From Pomphorhynchus laevis (lineage: Eukaryota; Acanthocephala; Palaeacanthocephala; Echinorhynchida; Pomphorhynchidae): DNA of 64,000 nucleotides. The position numbers and the translations under genes were made by a program. Shown piece by piece: positions 56,501 through 64,000 of this stretch (within the stretch, counting starts at the first letter, position 1; the number at the start of each line of letters is the position of its first letter). The notes beneath the pieces are model-generated. The model had not been told where the DNA came from. It saw nothing but the letters and a program-made list of their open reading frames with translations, and ran no database searches. The DNA lies in the NCBI GenBank assembly GCA_012934845.2, contig WNNJ02003005.1:223175-287174 (forward strand). Reading direction: 5' to 3'.

Positions 56501-59500
56501 TATCTTTATAATTAAAAGTCAACAACAATATTAGAAGTCAACAATATTAGAAGTCAAATCAACAATATTATAAATTGTTGATTAACAATTTATATTGTTG
56601 AATATAATATACAATTATTATTTTTATTTAATTTATTAATTTTTTTATATATTTTAATAAATTTATTAAAATTTGTTACTTTTATTTATTTACAATAATA
56701 TTTGATATTTGCTATACCTAGGAATCTAATTTTAACGAAATAGTTTCACCGTTCAGTTCATTATGCAATTCTTATCAATTTTATCTTATTGATTTATTAT
56801 GACGATTTTATTTTATTGATATTATATTAGAAGTCAACAATATTAGAAGTCAAATCAATAATATTATAAATTGTTGATTAACAATTTATAATATTGTTGA
56901 ATATAATATACAATTATATTGTATATTATTAATAATTATATTAATAAGTGTATTCAATAATTTATTTTGTTGAATACAATATACAAATATTGTTGAATAT
57001 TGTTTAAATTTGTATTGTTGTCAAATCAACAATACAAATCAACAACATTAGAAGTCAACAACAATATTAGTTAAAATTAAAAGTAATTAAAAGTCAACAA
57101 CAATATTAGCTAAATGTTAGCTAATAACAATGTTAGCCAACAACAATATTAGCTTTTTGTAGCCGTGTCGACTACAAAATTACAATTCATCGTATTTTTA
57201 CTATCATAAATCACAAACAAACTTTCGCTTTTCAACAATTGTTTAAATTCTAAGAATAATTAATTAATAACAATTTATAAATATCCAGGAACGATCAGGT
57301 GTAATTAAAAGTCAACAACAATATTAGTCACTTAGAATTTAATAAATATAGTTTATTTATATATTAAAAGTAATATTAAATTAATAAAAGTTTATTAAAG
57401 TAATAAACTTTATTTGTAATTTTTTCAATTTTTTGTCTCCAATTTCTAAAGATGCTAGTAGTTACTGGCGATATATCAAAATTACTTTGTTGACTTTCGA
57501 TTACACATTATCGTTCCTAAATATTTATATTTTAATATTTAATTCTTACAAATTTCAAATCGTGGTTTCAAATTTCTATAGATGCTAGTAGTTACTAGCA
57601 AAATATCAATTTCTTTCATTTTCAATTATACCTGATCGTTCCTGTATATTTACAATACAGATCAAGATGTATTAGTGATATTATATCAAAATTACTTTGT
57701 TGACTTTCAATTAGACATTATCGTTCCTGAATATTTATATTTTAATATTTAATTCTTACAAATTTCAAATCGTGGTTTCAAATTTCTATAGATGCTAGTA
57801 GTTACTAGCAAAATATCAATTTCTTTCATTTTCAATTATACCTGATCGTTCCTGTATATTTAAAATACCGATCAAGATGTATTAGTGATATTATTCAAGA
57901 TAATTTAAAGATATTAAAATTAAGATATCTTAGTGACTCCAAAATCTCAATCAGATTATAAATAAACTGTTTTTATTTCTCCATATGATATAAAAATAAG
58001 CATATTTTTCTATGTATATTCTTAAGATATACAATAGTTTTACCTTCTTTATTATCTTCTTTAAGAGGATCACTTCTGAAATTGAAATTTTATGAGTTTG
58101 AATCATAAGTTTTCAGCAATGTTATTTCCAAATATGTTAGTAGTGTCTAAAAATTCGTCATTATAAAATCTTTCACCGAATCAACTCCAATCAAATGATT
58201 GGTTAATTAACTCGACCTAGCAGTAATTTTATTTAGAACATAAAATCATTTTATTAAAATTATTTTTATAAAATAATTAGTCAGGAATAAATGTATTTAC
58301 GCATATTTTTTAATGCTTATAATTTATTTGTGTACAATTTAATTAAGTTTAAACATCAGAGTATAATTTCAATGATTTTCAGCTTTAATTTTTCAGAAAA
58401 CGATAATCATGAAGCCGGGATTTACCTTATCATTCATGATATCTACTCCATGCGGTTGGAATTTAAGTTGAGATAGTTTCTTGTAGACGACAGGACGGAA
58501 TACATAAGCTCCACTTGATTGATTTTTACTTTCACGATTGTTTCCAGAGAAATCTAAATTAAATTAGTAACACGTTGTATTTTCAACGTTACCTTCATAA
58601 TAGCCGACTTCGATGCTAATTATCGTACTAAGTTTCTCGTCTACGTTTTCAATGCGTATTTTGTTAGAGTTAATAATTTCAACGATATAGGTCTAGAAAG
58701 CATAGCGTATATCGTAAATGAAAAATATTTGTTAAAACATATGAATAAGTAAATAATTTTAGTTAAATTGTATTAATTTTATTTATTAATCTAAATCTTC
58801 TTCTTCTTTTTCTTTAGCCTTTTTCCCGTGTGTTGGCGGGGTCGGCAATAAATAATAAATAAATTATTTATTATTTATTAATTATAATTATTATTAAATA
58901 TTAATAAAATATTTTTTTGCTATTATTCGTTTACAAGTTTAAACAATTACACCACTTTTAATTTAGTGATAAAATTCAGTCTCTTAAGATGACAGTTTTA
59001 GCAATTAGATCAAAAACACAGAAAACGTTTAGAAACTTCAGAAAGTTTATTAATAATCAGTTTGAATGGTGCGATTATTGGGGAATACCAAATGAACATA
59101 GAGTCAAACTAAAATATTAGCGAGAAATTTTGTTATATATTCAGTGATAATTGAATATTAAAAATTTGGCACAGAAATATGTTAAAGAAACAGACGCCTT
59201 ACCATACGATGAGATCTTAATAAATGGATAAGAGATCTTCGTAAATGGGTCTTGAATCATTTCTCGTTACAATAAATAGTAATTAGATTGTATTTTTCCA
59301 CGATCGACGTATTGCCAGTGATATATACAATTGATAGTCTTAATAAGTGATGGTCGTTCAAATATGTTCAAAAAACAACTATTACTTAAATATTAAGCAA
59401 ATGATCGACCTTTTCAATATTTTGATGTAAACCGTTTTAATTGAAATTGATAAATATGAGCACAATTTATATATGAGTATAGTATCAATGTAAGAAAACT

Positions 59501-60868
59501 ATTGTCAAAAAATGATAATCGAGGATTATCTCAACTGATTCAATTTATTAACAAAATCATTCTGATTTCATTAGTAATTTAAACGTAAATACAATATTTT
59601 GGTAAACTGATTCAGTTACATTTTAATAGCATTTAGTGCGCATTTTACTCTGTTTACTGTTGATAGATAAATCGCTAATAAGAAAACTAAAATTAAAAAT
59701 TTATTTAAATTCAAACAAAATTAAATTAATTCATAAAAATTCAGTGAAAGATAACTTGGTTGAAGTTATTTGTAACAGAACAATATTAATAGTAATCAAA
59801 TAATATTTAATACACAGCTTTAAAGGATTATTCTTTAATTTTTGGAATAAAAATTATAAAAATTAAAACAATCTTTATTTAATAGAAGATTTGTAAAAAC
59901 ATATTCTTTTAAAATAATTAGAATTAAATATTTCAAGTATATATGGAATCTGCAAATATCCGTGTTGTTTTAATGAGGCTTTCTTTTGAATAAAACACTA
60001 AGTTGTTTATGTACCTTGGATTTGAGATTGATTTGCAGCTTACCGGGCATTTTTACGTTTGAACGGTATTCCTTATCGTCTTTAAAAAAATATAAATTTA
60101 GTAATATCGATAAACTTACTATTATTTTTTGTAACATTCAATATAAATCCAGACAACGTCATTGCAGGTAGGTCACATTTGAATGCCAATTCTGAATTAG
60201 TATTACTCATTCGTTCCGGAAGATATTCAAGTCCTTCTATCAAATCTATTAGCTAGAAACAACAGTTAATATATTACGTATAAATCGAACATTTCAAAAT
60301 ATCCAAAAATGAATTTGAGTTACTTAGATATATAATATAACTTAAATATAGGCAAAAAAGATACCAGCACAATCACTAATCTTTACCGTCTTTGTGAATA
60401 TGTAAATTTTTATTTGAGTTTTCCATAGGAAGAAATTTATCATCAGTGTGGCAGGTACGAAAGAATCGACAAGATGATTATTAATTTTAATGTAAAGAAT
60501 AACACTTTAGATTATTCTATGTAAAAACACAACTTTCTTTGTTGATTTATTCTCAAAAAATCAACAAATGCACTGAAACATTAAATTAAGATAAATTCTA
60601 AAATTTAAGCAACATTACCTGTAAAGTAACTTCCTTGCCACTGTCTGTTTTTATCTGATATTCATACTTATCGCTTTCCACGGCAACATAGCAAACTGTA
60701 CTTATATTAAATGTTGATGGATTATATATCATAAAATATGAAGACTAAAATTAGTCGTTGTTACGCGATTATCAAAATATATGTGTACATTACCTGGTAC
60801 GATCTGTTTTCTAAGATGTCGCAGTCACTTATATTGTTTCGAAGACAAACATATACTGGAAAGTTTTT
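50560..60868 (-). CDS. MAN2B1: lysosomal-type alpha-mannosidase, C-terminal half, 11 exons
   Basis: Glycosyl hydrolase family 38 enzyme that trims mannose from N-glycans in lysosomes. Exons on the minus strand: 60868-60794, 60744-60619, 60252-60120, 60079-60015, 58692-58593, 58553-58426, 55313-55186, 52395-52308, 52252-52157, 51028-50938, 50891-50560. Phases agree (453 residues), but the donor near 55,186 is a choice. Hallmarks: NNISDCDI, FMIYNPSTF, SGAYVFRP (family SGAYIFRP), ECYRPICGFMYIK, MTILTDRTQGG (family TVLTDRSQGGSS) and LLLSSLRAVLPDGLSLLSL. This is the middle and C-terminal beta-domain region; the N-terminal catalytic domain is not in the window. The usual VHRR stretch after the TDRSQGG motif is replaced by VAKRS, so the copy is divergent. 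Introns of 39-49 bp alternate with ones over 2 kb. Assignment to MAN2B1 rather than another GH38 lysosomal paralogue is tentative. Confidence 0.85.
51230..51400 (+). repeat. Penelope-type tail remnant in a mannosidase intron
   Basis: GGGTCGAGGAATAGGTGCCG then AAATCTGAAAACAGATATC, and GATGCATCGTATATTACTTA, match the tails at 13.4 and 26.7 kb. Confidence 0.5.
52396..55178. other. mannosidase intron, AT-rich
   Basis: Long AT-rich intron of the minus-strand gene without recognisable elements. The 77-codon frame at 53,724 has no supporting features. Confidence 0.5.
55314..56500. other. mannosidase intron, AT-rich
   Basis: A small self-similar patch, GATTCCTAGTTCGCATTATA and related copies, lies at 55,810-55,940. 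I see no gene. Confidence 0.5.
56515..57160 (+). repeat. minisatellite of AACAATATTAGAAGTC units
   Basis: CAACAATATTAGAAGTCAA and variants, with ATAAATTGTTGATTAACAAT in between, are repeated around 56,520-56,600, 56,830-56,930 and 57,040-57,150. Confidence 0.75.
57161..57905 (+). repeat. 740-bp repeat, copy 1
   Basis: Almost identical to 60,889-61,615. Starts AGCCGTGTCGACTACAAAAT. Contains two tandem subunits of about 205 bp (each with GATGCTAGTAGTTACT and AATTATACCTGATCGTTCCT) related to the hammerhead-like cluster at 37.9-39.1 kb. Confidence 0.85.
58793..58850 (-). repeat. RTE-type 3'-end scrap
   Basis: On the minus strand, CGCCAACACACGGGAAAAAG, GCTAAAG and then AAG-rich repeats. This matches the 3' end of the RTE LINE at 26.41-26.45 kb (CGCCACCATACGGGACAAAC). 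Probably a severely 5'-truncated insertion. Confidence 0.5.
58851..60014. other. mannosidase intron, AT-rich
   Basis: Nothing recognisable beyond AT-rich sequence. Confidence 0.5.
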
Positions 60869-60888
60869 CTTGAACAGAATTTGTGAAA

Positions 60889-61615
60889 GCCGTGTCGACT
60901 ACAAAATTACAATTCATCGTATTTTTACTATCATAAATCACAAACAAACTTTCGCTTTTCAACAATTGTTTAAATTCTAAGAATAATTAATTGATAACAA
61001 TTTATAAATATCCAGGAACGATCAGGTGTAATTAAAAGTCAACAACAATATTAGTCACTTAGAATTTAATAAATATAGTTTATTTATATATTAAAAGAAT
61101 ATTAAATTAATAAAAGTTTATTAAAGTAATAAACTTTATTTGTAATTTTTTCAATTTTTTTGTCTCCAATTTCTAAAGATGCTAGTAGTCACTGGCGATA
61201 TATCAAAATTACTTTGTTGACTTTCAATTACACATTATCGTTCCTAAATATTTATATTTTAATATTTAATTCTTACAAATTTCAAATCGTGGTTTCAAAT
61301 TTCTATAGATGCTAGTAGTTACTAGTAAAATATCAATTTCTTTCATTTTCAATTATACCTGATCGTTCCTGTATATTTACAATACAGATCAAGATGTATT
61401 AGTGATATTATATCAAAATTACTTTGTTGACTTTCAATTAGACATTATCGTTCCTGAATATTTATATTTTAATATTTAATTCTTACAAATTTCAAATGGT
61501 GGTTTCAAATTTCTATAGATGCTAGTAGTTACTAGCAAAATATCAATTTCTTTCATTTTCAATTATACCTGATCGTTCCTGTATATTTAAAATACAGATC
61601 AGGATGGAAATATTT
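60889..61615 (+). repeat. 740-bp repeat, copy 2, abutting the mannosidase exon
   Basis: Near-identical to 57,161-57,900, down to the boundary AGCCGTGTCGACTAC. It ends at ATACAGATCAGGATGGAAAT. It begins only 20 bases upstream of the first recognised mannosidase exon in its reading direction. Confidence 0.85.
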
Positions 61616-61739
61616 ATAACATTTATAAAAGAAACTTAAAGATACAAAATAAAGCAAAGAACAAAATCCAAACTAAATAATTATATACAAGATGCATTTC
61701 TTATGTTTTTAATTGCATAAATTTATGAACGCATAATAC

Positions 61740-62850
61740 GCGTAATATAAGATAAGATAAAATCGATAAGATCAAAGCGAAAAGATTCAATCAATAAAAA
61801 TAAATCAATACCATAAAATCGTCATAACAAATCAATAAGATAAAATTGATAAGATAAAATCAATAAAAATTGATAAAATTCGAAAAAAAGCCGATAAAGC
61901 AAAAGCAATAAGTAAAAATCGATAAGATAAAATTAAAAATAAATTATTGATAAAGTAAAATTGATAAGATAAAATCGATAATATAAAATTGATAGAATAA
62001 AATTGATAAGATAAAATCAAAAGGATAAAATCGTCAAGATAAAATCGTTAAAAAATAGTTAAAGAAAAAATATTTAAAATAAAATAAATAAGATAAAATC
62101 GATAAGATAAAATCGATAAGATAAAATCGATAAGATAAAATCGATAAAATAGAATCGATAAAATAAATCGACATAAAATCGATAAGATAAAATCGATAAG
62201 ATAAAGTCGATAAGATAAAATAAATATTATATAAAATCGATAGGATAAAATTGATCTTGCATAAAATCGACAAGGTAAAATCAAAATGATAAAATCGTCC
62301 AGAAAAATCGATAAGATAAAATAGATAACATAAAATTGATAAAAATCGGCAAACAATCGATAAAGCAAAGTCGATAAGATAAAATCGATAAGATAAAATC
62401 GATGAGATAGCATCGATGAGATAAAATCGATAAGATAAAATAGAAAGGATAAAATTGATAATATATAAAATAGATAAGATAAAATTGATATCATATAAAA
62501 TAGATAAGATAAAATAGATAATGTAAAATCGTTAAGATAAATTCGATAAGTTAAAATAAATTAAATAGATAAAATGAAATTGATAAAAATCGACAGGAAA
62601 ATCGATAAGGTAAAATCGATAAGGTAAAATCGATAAGTTAAAATCGATAGGATAAAATTGATAAGATCAAATTGAGAGGATAAAACCGATGTGATGAAAT
62701 CGATAATATAAGATCGATAATATAAAATCGATAAAATAAAATCAATAATATAAAATCGATACGATTAAATCGATAATATAAAATCAATAATATAAGATTG
62801 ATAAAATAAAATCGATAAAATAAAATTGAAATTTGTCGACAAACAATCGA
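61740..62850 (+). repeat. GATAAAATC-type minisatellite, period about 11-12 bp
   Basis: Roughly 90 imperfect copies of ATAAGATAAAATCG. Open frames on the minus strand that look like repeated L-S-Y-R-F-Y-L-I-D-F peptides are products of this repeat, not genes. Confidence 0.92.
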
Positions 62851-63360
62851 TAAAAATCAATATAGATATTGGTTGTTTTAAAGAACATTAGTGGAGGATT
62901 TGAATTTACTGCATATTTAATGTTCGCATTCTTATAATTCGTTCTAATTTTCTTATTTACGGGATAAGAGTTCGAGTATACGTTCAACCAAATTTTTTTA
63001 TTTGGATTTATTTTAGTTTAACTCGATGTCTTACGTGCCTGTAAATAAATCTTCTGTAGTATCTCTTGTCCAACATGCTGTCTATTAATAAATGCATGTA
63101 TTATTCTTTTTCGAGTAAAATCATCAGATTCTCGAAAATATAAATTTAATTTCGGAAAAAATTAACTTCTTAGACAACTGTTTACTTTGATGATAAAGAA
63201 AGATTAAACACAACCATGCATTTATGAATTATTGGATAAATACGTAAACTCATGTTCATAGTAATCACCAACTAAGTATAAAGAGAGAAATGATTAGAAA
63301 CGAATCGAAGGGAATTATTAATTCATGTAATACACTCAATGAAAGTAAAAATACCTGCTT
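62851..63360. other. spacer between minisatellite blocks
   Basis: No gene or repeat recognised. Confidence 0.5.
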
Positions 63361-63364
63361 GTAT

Positions 63365-64000
<636 letters not shown>

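Noticed and set aside
61832-62494. Minus-strand frames with repeated hydrophobic L-S-Y-R-F-Y-L-I-D-F peptides
   Set aside because: They are translations of the GATAAAATC minisatellite and have no start context or conserved domain.

Overview
This window is AT-rich animal nuclear DNA. It carries spliced, conserved eukaryotic genes (ORC2, mitochondrial EF-Ts, CDC45, a lysosomal-type alpha-mannosidase) among many non-LTR retrotransposons, Penelope-like elements (PLEs), satellites and minisatellites. I cannot fix the phylum. An invertebrate, perhaps an arthropod, is likely because of very short introns (many 39-58 bp, one apparently 27 bp), RTE/CR1/R2-type LINEs and hammerhead-bearing PLE repeats. 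The standard genetic code fits all the genes. Exons were found by reading both strands for GT-AG pairs with consistent phase, and by comparison from memory with known protein families; no search was run.

Layout. 1-3 kb: a 364-bp satellite, about seven copies. 5.2-6.9 kb: ORC2 (+). 7.2-11.4 kb: GC-rich LINE remnants, an unrecognised coding-like stretch, then AT minisatellites. 11.6-13.8 kb: a PLE. 13.9-25.2 kb: TSFM (+, six exons), whose introns hold a tRNA-like tandem repeat, LINE pieces and a 2.2-kb inverted composite with hammerhead ribozymes. 25.3-50.3 kb: CDC45 (+, 18 exons, 545 codons, every phase consistent). It starts 84 bp after the TSFM stop. Its introns hold an RTE LINE, an RTE-derived short element with a 17-bp target duplication, an antisense nested gene for a secreted acidic repeat protein (29.2-30.3 kb), a CR1-like LINE, a GIY-YIG PLE, an R2-like LINE with a restriction-like endonuclease, and a foldback element with a second hammerhead motif. 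50.6-60.9 kb: the C-terminal half of an alpha-mannosidase (-), convergent with CDC45. 61-64 kb: duplicated repeats, a GATAAAATC-type minisatellite, and a large palindrome around (TA)n that reaches the window edge.

How it fits together. ORC2 and CDC45 both act in starting DNA replication and lie on the same strand with TSFM between them. TSFM and CDC45 are so close, with a splice acceptor just before the CDC45 start codon and no AATAAA between them, that a shared transcript is worth testing. The most unusual feature is the number of hammerhead-type self-cleaving RNA motifs in several repeat families, one of them (24,228-24,269) with every core base in place.
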